Position numbers and translations under genes: made by a program
The notes under the pieces: model-generated
Databases searched by the model: none
The model's input: the letters and a program-made list of their open reading frames with translations, nothing else
Told to the model about the DNA's origin: nothing
In this document: positions 9,262 to 20,281 of the stretch, piece by piece
Position numbering within the stretch: position 1 is the first letter of the stretch
Layout: the number at the start of each line of letters is the position of its first letter
From: Prosapia bicincta
Taxonomy: Eukaryota > Arthropoda > Insecta > Hemiptera > Cercopidae
Assembly: GCA_036971475.1 (NCBI GenBank)
Contig: JBAIZL010000008.1
Location: forward strand, 32,771,212-32,835,211
Reading direction: 5' to 3'
Length of the DNA stretch: 64,000 nt

Positions 9262-10363
9262 CCCTCGAGAGGGCGGATGCGGAGTTTTTCTCTGCACGCA
9301 TCATTATTTGTTAAAAAAACGTCTTTTCCGTTGTCAGATATTTATTTCCAGCTCGTTACTCCACACTCTGCATTCTAGGAAACGGCCCAACCTATTTTTG
9401 TTATTTTTTTCCAAGTAGCATTAGTTTGAATTTAATCTTTGTCAAACGCGGTCAGATTGCGTAGGTTTCGTCTGCAAGCTCCCTTTCGTGTAAGTTATTT
9501 GTGCGGAGTTCTCCGTGCTTTTATTTACATTACAAAAGTGTTGTAATGTAAATTAGTTTAGTTTATTTTAGTGTTGTATGTCTTTTTAGTATCTAAGTTT
9601 TACATTTTACTGTTGTTCCATTTGAAGAGGACAGAATTCGTAAAATGATATTTGGTGTTGAAAAAGAAGAAAATCAATAAATACTTATTACAGGAAATTT
9701 TTTTAGCTAGCTCTTTGATGATTCTGATGAATACGAGTCTCTCTGCCAGATGATGAACCTGACGAAGAAGTCAATGAAATTGTAAATGAAACAAATGAAG
9801 ACATAATAGGTCAATCTGAAAATGACCAATTTGTTGAAATTTTGACGTTACAGAGAAAATCCTGCTAAACATTCGCCAGGAAGCTGTTACCGTGCAGTTT
9901 TGCAATAGAAGAGAAGTTTTTTTTAGTAAAATACAAAAAATGCTGTGATATACTGATCCAGAAAGGCAAAGGAGAAAAGCAAAAAGAAACATAATTCTCA
10001 TGAGAGTAGGTCATGTTCACGCTACACTAGTGGTGACTAGTAGCTTAGAAATGAACAAATATGAATTGGTTTTTCAACAAAGACTGTAAGATTCTGCTAG
10101 ACCCTGTTGTGTTATAAAGCCAATATTATTTGTCATCCAATAAATTTTAGGGTTATATATTTTAATATTCAAAATTAACTCAAAATATTTTTACAAATAT
10201 GATGCTTAGAAAATTAAAATTGTTCAATAACGAGGTCTAAAATTATTTACAATGCATTTATATAGTATTTAATTGTGAAGTCACCCAAATATAAAATCGT
10301 AAACCGTTTAAATTTTAAAGGGTATTTGCGCGGAATAAACCTCTGCAAGCGCCCTCTCTCGTT
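9262..10363 (+). mobile_element. piggyBac-like degenerate element
   Basis: Bounded by TTAA (9258-9261 and 10364-10367) with imperfect inverted termini: CGAGAGGGCGGATGCGGAG at the left and, read on the other strand, CGAGAGAGGGCGCTTGCAGAGG at the right. The interior (about 9715-9850) translates to an acidic run such as DDEPDEEVNEIVNETNED, as in the N-terminus of piggyBac-type transposases, followed by stops. TTAA target sites plus an acidic N-terminus suggest piggyBac. No catalytic region is present. Confidence 0.45.
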
Positions 10364-10367
10364 TTAA

Positions 10368-10829
10368 ACTCTATGGGCCCTCTCAAAGATTAAAAACCAA
10401 TAGGCATTTATGTTTTAAGATAAAACATATAAAATATTGTTGATAATATTTTGAAGATGTTAGTTGATCTTGTCCTTATGCTATCGTGATGGTACACTGT
10501 AACAGATCCAAGTGTTACAATGAAGACCTTAATTTAACCATAAAATGTGAATTTTATAGAAACATGGAGGTTTAAAAATGTATATATGTTTTATGTACAA
10601 ATAATTAATAAATTGTTATTGTAAAGTTACCTATTGTAAAAGGTGGGGTTTTTCTATGGGATAAAATTCACACAAGAAAAAAAAATAATGTCAAAATCAA
10701 CTTAGAAAAGTCACGAAACCTTTGATTATTAAAAAAAAATGAATTGTATAAAAATGTATAGGTTTAAATTATATTTAATTTCCCACAACCTTTAATGTAA
10801 TTTTATTTTCTTTATTACAAATGTTTTAG
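10368..10829. other. MED23 intron sequence, nothing recognised
   Basis: AT-rich; ends at the acceptor tgttttag. Confidence 0.6.
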
Positions 10830-11117
10830 AAATTGGCAAACATACTATCCAGTTTTGTAGACAGTTTCCGAAAAACAGCCCAAATGGTGTCAATAATTGG
10901 TCACTCACTTATGTTACCTGTAGTAGAGCACTCTGGATATGCAGATCACATTATTAATCCATGGAAATTAGATCCTACAACATTGAAATTTTCTCTTAAA
11001 GGTAATCTACCGTATGAAAAGTCTTTATTAGAACCTCAAACGTTGCTACTTCGATATGTACTGGAACAGCCATATTCAAGAGATATGGTGTGTTCAATGC
11101 TGGGTTTACAAAAGCAG
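10830..11117 (+). CDS. MED23: MED23 exon
   Basis: 96 codons between tgttttag and gtaaat. It reads KLANILSSFVDSFRKTAQM, then the conserved WKLDPTTLKFSLKGNLPY and LLRYVLEQPYSRDMVCSMLG. LRYVLEQPYSRDMVC is nearly invariant in metazoan MED23. Phase 0 at both ends. Confidence 0.95.
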
Positions 11118-12228
11118 GTAAATATTTATAATTTAATGTAAAATAGAAAAATATGTTATAGCCAATATTAAAAAAGAAATATCTTTGTATAGTACAAATT
11201 TGATTTGAATTTGTTGATTGAAAATCTTTTTTTATTTTGTATATTAAAAATGTACATTACATTTATTTTATTTGTCAATAGTATATACTGCAGTTTTAAC
11301 ATAATATTTTTTTATTGAAATACGGTATTGCTCATTTAGATTACAAATTTAATTGAAAACTTCCTTAATGCGGTAAATAAAGTTTAGAGTTTTCAGATCC
11401 TATTCTTCCTATTTATAACTGGTGTTTTGTTTACAATCAAGCTTGACAAGGAATGTCTGAAGTAATAGTTTTTCTACTTATTTCCTGTTTTAAGTGTTAG
11501 ATGGTTTTTTATATCTTGCTATATAAAACCAAGAAGAGTATTGGTTACTCACCGTGTTCTGACTATCGATTACACTTGGCATATCAGATTGTGTACAATA
11601 ACATTGCCCATGTCTATGTCATCAGGTTCACTATTAGGCGCAAACAAAGTTGAAAAGAATCATTCATTACTTCACTAATAAAAGCATCTAAGCCAGGATC
11701 ATCTGGATTTGTCATGTTTATAACTAATAGTTACCAAAAAATAATAAATAATACAGTAACTAAAATTATTATTTATGAAAACATAAACAGTAACTAATCT
11801 TACAGTACAAACAATGTTCACTCATATAAACAGTAAACACCTATAGCAATCACAATCCGAACAATAAATATGACACAGTTGGCAGACGCTGCCTCCTGCC
11901 GAGAATTCCTGTCATTACGCGCATTGTATGGAACTTGTAATGGCGCCTGGTGGCTACGACAACGGAAAGTAGATCGGTAGCAGGTAGCCGAGAACAATAA
12001 ACGTAGCTGAGGAGTTTATTTTCACCAAACAAACATTGTCCCACATTGTAATGGACTTTAAACAAACAACTAGGACTTCCATATACAAAATATTGTTAAT
12101 ACGTGATTTCCCGTAATAAGAGTTGGCAGAGATTTCAGCCTTACGAGAAATCATGTTATACACGTGTAAAGAGTTAAAGGCCATAAAATTGAGTGATTAT
12201 ATTTACTGTAAAATATATGTTTTTTCAG
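11118..12228. other. MED23 intron, nothing recognised
   Basis: AT-rich with a slightly GC-richer patch at 11870-12070. No coding or repeat signature identified. Confidence 0.5.
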
Positions 12229-12453
12229 CACAAGCAAAGGTGTGTAGCACTGGAAGAACAGTTTATTGAGTTAGTCATCTTGGCAATGGAACGAAGTGAA
12301 GTTGAATCTGTAAGTGGAAGTAGTTCTACCTCAGAGGGAGAAGATATTACCAATAGCTACTGGTTGTGGCTTCATCTATCAAGCCAACTTATTTATTTCG
12401 TATTATTCCAGTTTGCAACATTTCCAAATATTGTAATGTCTTTGCACAATAAG
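12229..12453 (+). CDS. MED23: MED23 exon
   Basis: 75 codons between tttttcag and gttagt: HKQRCVALEEQFIELVILAM, a serine/acid-rich insert (SVSGSSSTSEGED), then WLHLSSQLIYFVLFQFATFP. The helical SQLI-FVLFQFA block is conserved in MED23; the Ser/Glu insert varies between species. Confidence 0.94.
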
Positions 12454-12612
12454 GTTAGTAATTCTTTTGGTGGTAATCAATTACCATATTCTGGTAATAA
12501 CCTTCATTTTTCATGTAACAAAGTTGAATAAACTGATGTTTTAAGAATACTTTACCGTAAAGAATAGATTTTGCAGCACAAGGCGAGTACATGAGTAGGA
12601 GATCCAAATTAA

Positions 12613-13667
12613 CACTTTTAACACAGCGGCGACATTGGTGATCTCATCAAACTACTGTCTATTTTTCGTTAACTTCCAGCTCTGACGGCAATGGAACGCT
12701 ATGCGGGTTGCATAGCTTGTCGTAGCATCTAATTATCGAGCCCGTTGATTTCATCTCAATAATTTTATTTTTAACATATACATGTTTATTGGTGACATTA
12801 GAATAGTGTATTAGACTCTAAAATATTGTTTTATTTATCGGGTCACAATTTAAAAAAAGAAATACAAATGATAAATTACTGTATGATAAATAAGAAAACA
12901 CAATAAAAAAGACAGAGAAAAAAAGAAAACTTATATACAAAACTAAAGACCCTACTACTAAAATATATTACATACTAAAATAAACACTCAACGTTTAACT
13001 CGGAATGTTTGTTTCTGTTTGTGCCATGTGTTTCGAAGATCGATAATGTAAACGGAGACATAGATAATACATATGTCATGTCCGAGACTATTTATAGCTG
13101 AGATAAGCTGACATTTGTTTACTACAATCTTATGTTGACACATTAGGTTTTCGGGCGTCCAAGCATTTTGCAATGACACATATTTACAATAGTCTGTTCC
13201 AATCTCGAGTTGGTTCATTCACTCTAATAGGACAGTTATCGTTTATTCTTGTGCTAGTTCAGAAAGCTTAGTTAATTTTTACGATCGTTGTTTATACCGG
13301 ATATTTTGCCGCGTTAAATGGTTCAAACTCGAAAAAACATTAAAATATAAAAGTTAAACCAAATTAAATCTGTTCATAAAACTCCCCGAAACATTGTTAC
13401 AGTTGAACCATCAAAAGTTAAATTGGGATGGTCGGATTTAAAAACGACTCAAGCACAATATTCTCCAAACTCTTCTGAAGCATTGACATAAAAATCAAAC
13501 CTTTATACAAATGCGTATCGACAGTAGAGAAGTTTCAATTAGCCTGGGAGTGAGTGTGTCGGTGAGCTCGCCGTATCTAAGAAAATAAGCTAGGAGCGCA
13601 TCGACATGCTCTCTGTACTTCGTAAGGGAACCCAGAGCGTGCCGGAACGCTAGCCGTGCTGAAAGTG
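12613..13667. mobile_element. piggyBac-like non-autonomous element
   Basis: Flanked by TTAA at 12609-12612 and 13668-13671. Termini are CACTTTTAACACAGCG (left) and CGTGCTGAAAGTG (right), which are inverted matches. No transposase frame is visible. The interior carries a 200-bp block (about 13020-13200) that is the inverse of 8250-8420, so a repeat is nested or shared. Confidence 0.5.
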
Positions 13668-13671
13668 TTAA

Positions 13672-14584
13672 ATCAATCTTTTTATAATAACTCAATTAAT
13701 TTCTCTTAGTTATATTCATGTAAATGTAGGAAAAAATAATCATCTAAAAAAATTTTATTTCACAGTATAGTAACTATACTTTTTTGTATAATTTGTTTGG
13801 AATAAAGATATTATATTTCTTGTAAACATATTGCTTTGTAACCTTATATTGTAAAGATTTTGAGTTCATGTTCTAGTATATAATGTACCAAAAATTTATA
13901 GAAATGTTTTATCATTTTTTAAAGACGCCTTATATGTTGCAAAATGTAAATATTATTTTCTTCAAAATATTTTAGACTCAATTTATATGATGTATCAAGT
14001 GCCAAGCCAATTTTAAGTTGAGATAATAAAATTTTTGAATTACCCACCTCAGAGTCACTTAACAATTTCGTCACTTAACATTTAATTCATGCCTTCTTCT
14101 TATGTTAACCTTTATAAAAGAAATTAATACTAATGTGAAAGTTACAATAATCTTTAATTATTGTATTAAATTTCAGTGTTAAAATTTACAATACTTAGTT
14201 ATGTTTAAAATAAGAAGGGTTCCCATAATATAGTTATAGTGAGTGCTAGTTATGTGATAAATATTTGGTAGAGAACAAAATCTTAACTTCAAGCTATGAG
14301 TGTATTATTAGGTCTAATCATACACAAATATGATCACAATTATTAATATGCATATATTATTACAACAATCTCAAAAGTAACGAAACTGTCAATTACAATT
14401 CTGTCATAAATATTTTTATTCAAATCATTTTTATTTCATTCATTTGAAAGTTACAAATTTGACTAGGTTAGCTCTTATGAATGTTATGCCAGGAAGTTAT
14501 AAGTCATATGTCTATATTCCTACCATCATTAATAACATATTTACATTATTGAATTTTGTAGTCCATTACTTTTGGTGAATTTTT
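13672..14584. other. MED23 intron, nothing recognised
   Basis: AT-rich, no gene signature. Confidence 0.6.
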
Positions 14585-14653
14585 ATTAATCACTTTAACA
14601 ATAGTTTATGACTATCCGAACTTTAAATTTTGTAAATTTGTTAAAACTTACTG

Positions 14654-14697
14654 AGACAGAACGTTTTCGATCGCTATGTGAATCTTCATCAGTGTCT
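14654..14697 (-). ncRNA. Hammerhead ribozyme, PLE-E left arm
   Basis: Minus strand: stem I AGACA/TGTCT, canonical CTGATGA, stem II reduced to GAT/ATC, intact GAAA, stem III AAC/GTT, cleavage base C. Stem II is damaged relative to the right arm. Confidence 0.6.
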
Positions 14698-14748
14698 TCT
14701 GCTTGGGGATGTCGGGTGACATCCAACTACCCGACATCACGAAGCAGA

Positions 14749-14793
14749 AGACACTGATGAAGTCGCCACATAGCGATCAAAAACGTTCTGTCT
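14749..14793 (+). ncRNA. Hammerhead ribozyme, PLE-E right arm
   Basis: Plus strand: stem I AGACA/TGTCT, canonical CTGATGA, stem II GTCGC-cacata-GCGAT, but G12 of GAAA is changed to A (TCAAAA). Stem III AAC/GTT and cleavage base C are kept. It is probably inactive because of G12. Confidence 0.6.
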
Positions 14794-15173
14794 CAGTAAG
14801 TCTTAACAAATTTACAAATTTTAAAGTTCGTATAGTTATAAACTATTGTTAAAGTGATTAATATTAACATCAGTTATAAACAATTCATCTCAAAAGGTAA
14901 GACAATTTAAAAGTAATTTTGTTTGCAAATTTAGTTGGGCCTATCTGCTTGGCTAGAATATATTTGTATTCAATAAATATTCAAACACATACACGTATTA
15001 CAGAAGCAAATACCACTTCAGAAACACCAACAAAATGAATTTGTTAAGTAATATGAACATCTCCTGTTTCTCCCCAATAAAAAAAAACTATTTTCAAAAC
15101 TAAAAACTGAAGTATAAGATGTAGAATAGTATTTTTAAAATATAGATATTGTTCAGTTGAAACCTTGTTTTAG

Positions 15174-15260
15174 CTTGCTGGAAGAGATTTAAGAAAAGGA
15201 CGAGATCATTTGATGTGGGTTCTTCTTCAGTTCATTTCAGGAAGCATCCAACGAAATCCA
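15174..15260 (+). CDS. MED23: MED23 exon
   Basis: 29 codons between gttttag and gtacgt: LAGRDLRKGRDHLMWVLLQF then ISGSIQRNP. GRDHLMWVLLQFISGSIQ is highly conserved in MED23. Phase 0 at both ends. Confidence 0.95.
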
Positions 15261-15344
15261 GTACGTAGACAGTATATTGTGTTTATATTACATGTTTATT
15301 ACATGAATGATTATACTGACAAATGTTAGTTGCACTTTAAGATA

Positions 15345-16111
15345 CAGTTGAAGCCCTCAAATCCGAACTAATTGGGGCTATAGCCTGTTTGGATCTACCG
15401 AAAAAGTTTGGATTTCGGATTTGCTGTGTATTTTGCATTTGACAGAAGTGCATTTTTTATTAACAAACAATATTAGATTATTCATTTCATATACCTATAT
15501 AAAAAATTGAACAGTTTTGCAGTGCTACAAGTGAAAGTCTTTGTAGCAACCCCATCACTCGAAAGTTTCTGTGAATGAAAAAATTGACGGGACTGTAATT
15601 TTATGGCTTACACAACAGAGGCAGATAGGATTTCCTATTAGTGGCCCATTAATACAAGAAAAGGCATTACAGTTAGACAAATTATTGAACGGTGATTTGG
15701 AATTTAATGCTAGCAATAGATGGTTGGATAGATGGAAGAGAAAGCACGGAATTAGACAACTAACGTTAAGTGAGGAGAAGTTATCAGCCGATAATCTTGC
15801 TGCAAAAGAATATTTAGAAAAATTTACAGATTTGATTTTGTTAGAAAATGACTCACCCAAGCAAGTGTTTAATGGGGAAGGGACTGGAATGAATTTTAAA
15901 GACCTCACTACACAGTAGTAAAGTATAAGCCTTAATATTATATCATGGTTTTACAGTGTCAATTCCAATATATTACACATCTCAGTCCTGTTTTATGTAA
16001 GTAGCAAACTTTCAGTGCATACTTCATTAAATTTTAGGTACTTTTTTAAAATTTGGTTTCCATCAAATCATGTTTAGATCTCGCGGGGTTCGGATTTGAG
16101 GGGTTCTACTG
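15345..16111 (+). mobile_element. Short pogo/Tigger-type element
   Basis: Terminal inverted repeats CAGTTGAAGCCCTCAAATCC (15345) and GGATTTGAGGGGTTCTACTG (ending 16111), flanked by TA target duplications. At 767 bp it is an internally deleted derivative that keeps only the DNA-binding part of the transposase. Confidence 0.9.
15571..15918 (+). pseudogene. Tigger/jerky-type CENP-B HTH domain
   Basis: 115-codon frame reading ILWLTQQRQIGFPISGPLIQ, then FNASNRWLDRWKRKHGIRQL: the second helix-turn-helix (CENP-B/Tc5-type) of pogo-superfamily transposases. The apparent start lies inside the ancestral domain; sequence just upstream continues it in another frame. The frame ends at TAG 15916-15918, long before the DDE catalytic core. 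It could only supply DNA binding if expressed. Confidence 0.8.
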
Positions 16112-16640
16112 TATGTGTATATCTATAACTATTGTATTTGCAGAAAAAGAGCTGTTATTTAATAGCATATCAGTGTGCAAAATTAAATTCTCCGTAAGTA
16201 ATATTTTATTGTTTTCATTTTGAAAAATTGTCTGTCTCTCTCTCTCTCTCTCATCACTGCTACCCCACCACCGCTTTATAGATGTCAAAACAAAATACAA
16301 AGAAAAAGTAGTTCCAATTTCTCCAGTTATACAAACTGAAATGGCTATTATTGTAATTATAAACTGAAATTCACATTGCAATTTTAAAAATATCAATACT
16401 TTTATCCTATATGTTTGTTATGCTTTCAGGAATCCCTATTTATAAATCAAGGTTGAATGTTTTGTGTAGCCTATTACATTAAATGAAACTTTAAAAAGGC
16501 TTCACCATATCACCAAGATGTTAACTAAATTCATTATTAGAGATATTATTAGAGATTATCATATAAGCATATATAACTTAAAAGTATCGAGAAGCTAAAG
16601 ACAAATTTTAGAATAAAAAATTTTAGGTATCGGGCCATTC
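16112..16640. other. MED23 intron, nothing recognised
   Basis: AT-rich, with a short (CT)n run at 16232-16250. Confidence 0.6.
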
Positions 16641-16674
<34 letters not shown>

Positions 16675-16791
16675 AATTTTTTGGACTTGATAGGAGACTG
16701 ACAGACTTACCTAAAGGCAATAGTCCAAAACTGCAATCTCTTGGAAATAAGCACATATAAAACACATATAAAACACTTAATACACTTTTAT

Positions 16792-16828
16792 TTGAAATAT
16801 TTCGATCAACATGATCTTCTTCAGTCAA
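16792..16828 (-). ncRNA. Hammerhead-like motif of PLE-B1
   Basis: Minus strand: stem I TTGA/TCAA, core CTGAAGA (fits CUGANGA), A, stem II GATC-atgtt-GATC, GAAA, stem III AT/AT, cleavage base T. The core is complete but the stems are short. Confidence 0.5.
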
Positions 16829-17057
16829 GAAAGAGAAAACAAAACAAAAGATTGAAGTGAACCACAGATGTGTATAAACATCCAAATGTCACAGATTTAT
16901 AGTTTATGATATAGAGCTATATGTGATATGTGTAGAAATTGTTATATGTGAATCGTGTAAAGATTGGTTACTTGAAACTAGATATTAAAAGTCTGTCAGA
17001 AGGAAGGTAATGGAGCTGTTAAAAATGGTAGAAGTTAGGGGGAAGTTAAAAGGAGTT

Positions 17058-17276
17058 TTATCTGATGTTGAGGTTAGGAGGCTCTCTAGATTTGGTATAC
17101 CACTGGTATGATAACTCCCATCTTCTTAATTCTGAAGAGTTGCAATCAGGGGGGAGGGCTTTAATTATTTTGGTGGTATAGCAATCATTGAAAGAGATGA
17201 TGTTGTGACTAGCAGCGTGTTGAGCGGTTGGCCTGTCTATGTTCATGGTTCCAACGTCATGTCTGTGGCCATTCAT
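17058..17276 (-). pseudogene. PLE-B1 GIY-YIG C-terminus
   Basis: Reads NGHRHDVGTMNIDRPTAQHA and ends LRRWELSYQWYTKSREPPNL. It is collinear with the C-terminus of the copy at 22414-23274. The GIY-YIG N-terminal motif is cut off at the element boundary. Confidence 0.85.
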
Positions 17277-17342
17277 TCTGATGCTCAGACTATCCGTGGT
17301 AAAACCTAAATGTTTTAACCTATATATATATATATATATATA

Positions 17343-17402
17343 TTTAGGTTATATATATGGACTCTTACCAAGGTAAGTCTGTCATTCTCCTAGTCCAAAA
17401 AA

Positions 17403-17460
<58 letters not shown>
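17343..17460 (+). mobile_element. PLE-B2 terminal scrap plus (TA)n
   Basis: GGACTCTTACCAAGGTAAGT to GTCCAAAAAATC at 17359-17404, then a 60-bp (TA)n tract. Confidence 0.6.
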
Positions 17461-17469
<9 letters not shown>

Positions 17470-17554
17470 TATATTACTATTGTAAATACTTTTATCCACC
17501 ACCAAGTGCAATAATTTTAATTAATAAATAAATAATGAACAACGTAAAATATCA

Positions 17555-17607
<53 letters not shown>

Positions 17608-17668
17608 GTTAATAAATTACCAATTTTGAGTAATTTTATCCACCATTAAGTGCAATATTTTTACCTTG

Positions 17669-17711
17669 AGTGATGAGGCACCTTTCGGTCTTTGACCATT
17701 GTCGAATCACT
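17669..17711 (-). ncRNA. PLE-C hammerhead-like motif
   Basis: Stem I AGTGAT/ATCACT, core TCGACAA, stem II GGTC-aaa-GACC, GAAA, stem III AGG-tg-CCT, cleavage base C. Identical copy at 17736-17778 on the other strand. Confidence 0.5.
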
Positions 17712-17735
17712 GATTGTTCTCTCAAGAGAACAATC

Positions 17736-17778
17736 AGTGATTCGACAATGGTCAAAGACCGAAAGGTGCCTCATCACT
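17736..17778 (+). ncRNA. PLE-C hammerhead-like motif
   Basis: Plus-strand twin of 17669-17711 in the perfect palindrome. Confidence 0.5.
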
Positions 17779-17888
17779 CAAGGTAAAAATATTGCACTTA
17801 ATGGTGGATAAAATTACTCAAAATTGGTAATTTATTAACTTCATAAAGTCAGTGCAACGGAAAAACAATGGACAATATTAAATATCAG

Positions 17889-17940
<52 letters not shown>

Positions 17941-17943
<3 letters not shown>

Positions 17944-18133
17944 GGTTAGTTTTGGTTGGTAAAGATTATTTAGATTTTTTGGACTAGGAGACTGACAGAC
18001 TTACCTTGGTAAGAGTCCACTCTGTAGTCTTGAAATAGAAACACATTGTTTAAGTGCTTTTATGTGTTTCTATTTCAAGACTACAGAGTGGACTCTTACC
18101 AAGGTAAGTCTGTCAGTCTCCTAGTCCAAAAAA

Positions 18134-18140
<7 letters not shown>
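17941..18140. mobile_element. PLE-B2 terminal palindrome
   Basis: The outer ~75 bp of PLE-B2 in minus orientation (from AGATTTTTTGGACTAGGAGA) meets its complement at about 18050, giving a hairpin without the ribozyme segment. (TA)n tracts lie on both sides (17893-17940, 18136-18202). Confidence 0.85.
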
Positions 18141-18208
<68 letters not shown>

Positions 18209-18214
18209 TATTGT

Positions 18215-19560
18215 AATATTATTTTTTTTATAACATAAATATTTTTGTAACACAAAACATATATAACTCATTAATAATTTAAAGTCTTTATTATAACAAT
18301 TTTTTAATTCACACAATAAACAGAACAAAAAAAATAAAACTTAACAAGTTTTAACACAATAGGCTAAACTCAATTCCTTCAATTTTAGTTACAAAATTTT
18401 ATATCCTAGGCTATTTTCTAAGATCTCTTAATATCCATGCATGGGCTATATCTTTTAACTCTTTGGTTAAATTAAATAAATTTTGATAAACAAGATTAAA
18501 TTTAGAAAATAGTTTTAATAAATAGCTTCCTGATGAAAAAACTTAAATTTGGAATAAGCAAAAAGGTCCCTAAACTGTTTGAACTGGATTATGTTTCTTA
18601 TTACTAACTATTAATTAATTACAAGATATTCTAATAATGTACAATTTTAAATTTCCTTATGATTTTAAAAGTTCACTTAAGTTTATTTGTATAGCTCTAT
18701 GTACTTAACTTATAAATTATCGAAGTTTGGCTGGATCTTCATACAGGATTCATTTCTCTTTAAATTTTATATTTCACACAATTAAATTCCTTTTAGTTAC
18801 TTCAAATTACATTAATACTGTATTATAGCTTAAATTCACTTATCCTTGTTTTAATTTGGCCAAGTTTCTTCACAAATTTGTACAATTTTGACGAAATTCT
18901 TCAAATGGAATTTTGACATCTAAGAACTGCTCCTATTCCTTTGGCTACCCCACGCTAGACTGGCGCGTCGTTCTACTTTTAAAATATTTAAAACATGGCG
19001 GCCTTTCCACCTCCAACCTTTTCTTGCATGTAATTTAGTTCGTTTTTTTTCTACTAGAGTCGACTGTACACTGACCTACTTCTTGGTTCCAGATCTGATG
19101 CAACAACACAATTGTTTTACCCGTTTTAATTTTGTTAACATACTGTTTCAACTTTCCTATTCTTAACAAACCTTCCAGTGTTTATTTAATTACTATTATT
19201 TGTGTGTGAAGTGTCTTTGCGTTTTACTTTTTTAATAATTCCGAAATGTGTGTTTGTTTTGAGCTGGAGTTTTACAAACATAACCTTTCAATTCATTGTT
19301 TATAACCGTTTTTCACCTTCTATCTCTCAAGTAATTACTTATGCCCTATGTTACTACAGTTTACAATTTTGATTAATTTTATTATTATTAGATTATCTTG
19401 TTTTAATTTTATTTGTTAGGTTATTTGATATAACAAATTTCCTAATGCATTTTACAGTTCAAATATCTTGTTTACATTTTACAACCTTTCTAGGCTTTTA
19501 CCTAAAATTAGTTTCAATTTTAATCTAGCCAATTTCTCATTTGCTATTTTCAAAATGTTA
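18215..19560. other. Unassigned AT-rich stretch between PLE ends
   Basis: 1.3 kb, AT-rich except a GC-richer patch at 18940-19010. Only short random frames. Possibly an unrecognised 5' part of a retroelement; nothing firm. Confidence 0.4.
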
Positions 19561-19688
19561 CAATATATAAATTTATATCTTGATATTTTACGTTATCCAT
19601 TGTTTTTCCGTTGCACTGACTTTATGAAGTTAATATATTACTATTGTAAGTAATTTTATCCACCATTAAGTGCAATTATTTTACCTTG

Positions 19689-19732
19689 AGTGATGAGGTG
19701 CCTTTCGGTCACTTGACCATTGTCGAATCACT
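19689..19732 (-). ncRNA. PLE-C hammerhead-like motif
   Basis: Core TCGACAA, stem II GGTC-aagt-GACC, GAAA, stem III AGG-ca-CCT as read on the + strand, stem I AGTGAT/ATCACT. Confidence 0.5.
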
Positions 19733-20130
19733 GATTACTTTTTTTCAATTTTTCTGATGTGGATGTTCGGTCCGTCGTGTTGGTAATTGTTGACATCATA
19801 CACGTTTCCTCTTGAGTCTTGTGTATAATGGTTTTGAATAGTATGTCTTCTGTATATGTTGTTTGTTAAATATCACAGACATGAAATAACAAATTACGAA
19901 AATAACCTAACCATACTTGAAATATATAACCCAATAGAATTAAACTCACTAGAAAAATACCACATTTATAAAAACATACACAACAATTTAATGAATCTAC
20001 AAACAACATATACAAAATACATACTATTCAAAAACATTATACACAAGACTCAAGAGGAAACTTATATGACGTCAACAATTACCAACATGACGGACCGAAT
20101 ATCCTCATCAGAAAAATTGAAAAAGTAATC

Positions 20131-20174
20131 AGTGATTCGACAATGGTCAAGTGACCGAAAGGCGCCTCATCACA
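20131..20174 (+). ncRNA. PLE-C hammerhead-like motif
   Basis: Core TCGACAA, stem II GGTC-aagt-GACC, stem III AGG-cg-CCT; stem I keeps 5 of 6 pairs. Confidence 0.45.
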
Positions 20175-20233
20175 CAAGGTAAAATCATTGCACTTGATGG
20201 TGGATAAAATTACTTACAATAGTAATATATTAA

Positions 20234-20242
20234 CTTCATATA

Positions 20243-20278
<36 letters not shown>
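20234..20278. repeat. (TA)n microsatellite
   Basis: TA run between a plus-oriented PLE-C end and a minus-oriented PLE-C fragment. Confidence 0.85.

Positions 20279-20279
<1 letters not shown>

Positions 20280-20281
<2 letters not shown>

Larger units (their letters stand above)
14585..14862. mobile_element. PLE-E terminal palindrome with two hammerheads
   Basis: Two inverted ~120-bp copies of one retroelement end (outer parts ATTAATCACTTTAACAATAG and complement) meet in a GC-rich centre near 14715-14735. Each arm carries a hammerhead-like fold (14654-14697 minus, 14749-14793 plus). No coding part is present; the family is separate from PLE-A to PLE-D. Confidence 0.65.
16672..17320 (-). mobile_element. 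PLE-B1 3' fragment, inverted copy
   Basis: Minus-strand copy containing the last ~70 codons of the PLE-B protein (17058-17276), the 3' UTR and the terminal GTCCAAAAAATTCC block, flanked by (TA)n at 16643-16671 and about 17321-17344. It corresponds to 4680-5470 on the other strand. Confidence 0.85.
17602..17845. mobile_element. Perfect palindrome of two PLE-C 3' ends
   Basis: Arms of 121 bp with no mismatch, centre between 17723 and 17724 (GTTCTCTcaAGAGAAC). Each arm is the complete PLE-C terminal region with its hammerhead-like fold (17669-17711 minus, 17736-17778 plus). It is flanked by (TA)n on the left and by a PLE-C 5' leader (ATGGACAATATTAAATATCA) and (TA)n on the right. Confidence 0.9.
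19570..20245. mobile_element. PLE-C inverted pair (3' ends head to head)
   Basis: 19570-19862 is the minus-strand PLE-C 3' end including the last ~45 codons; 19863-20240 is a plus-strand PLE-C 3' end including the last ~85 codons. The plus-strand frame 19856-20128 reads ITNYENNLTILEIYNPIELN and ends in ISSSEKLKK. Together they form an interrupted palindrome. Both carry hammerhead-like folds (19689-19732 and 20131-20174). Confidence 0.85.

Noticed and set aside
9262..10363. Active piggyBac transposase gene
   Set aside because: Only an acidic N-terminal-like stretch with stops remains; no DDD catalytic region.
11850..12184. Minus-strand frames of 71 and 76 codons
   Set aside because: No family resemblance and both lie wholly inside a MED23 intron; random length for this base composition is plausible.
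16595..16885. Minus-strand 96-codon frame
   Set aside because: Runs through the PLE-B1 UTR and a (TA)n tract (IYIYIYIY); not a gene.
5947..19560. Homology between 5947-7030 and 18215-19560 as a shared PLE 5' region
   Set aside because: Similar position and base composition, but no long exact words could be aligned by eye.
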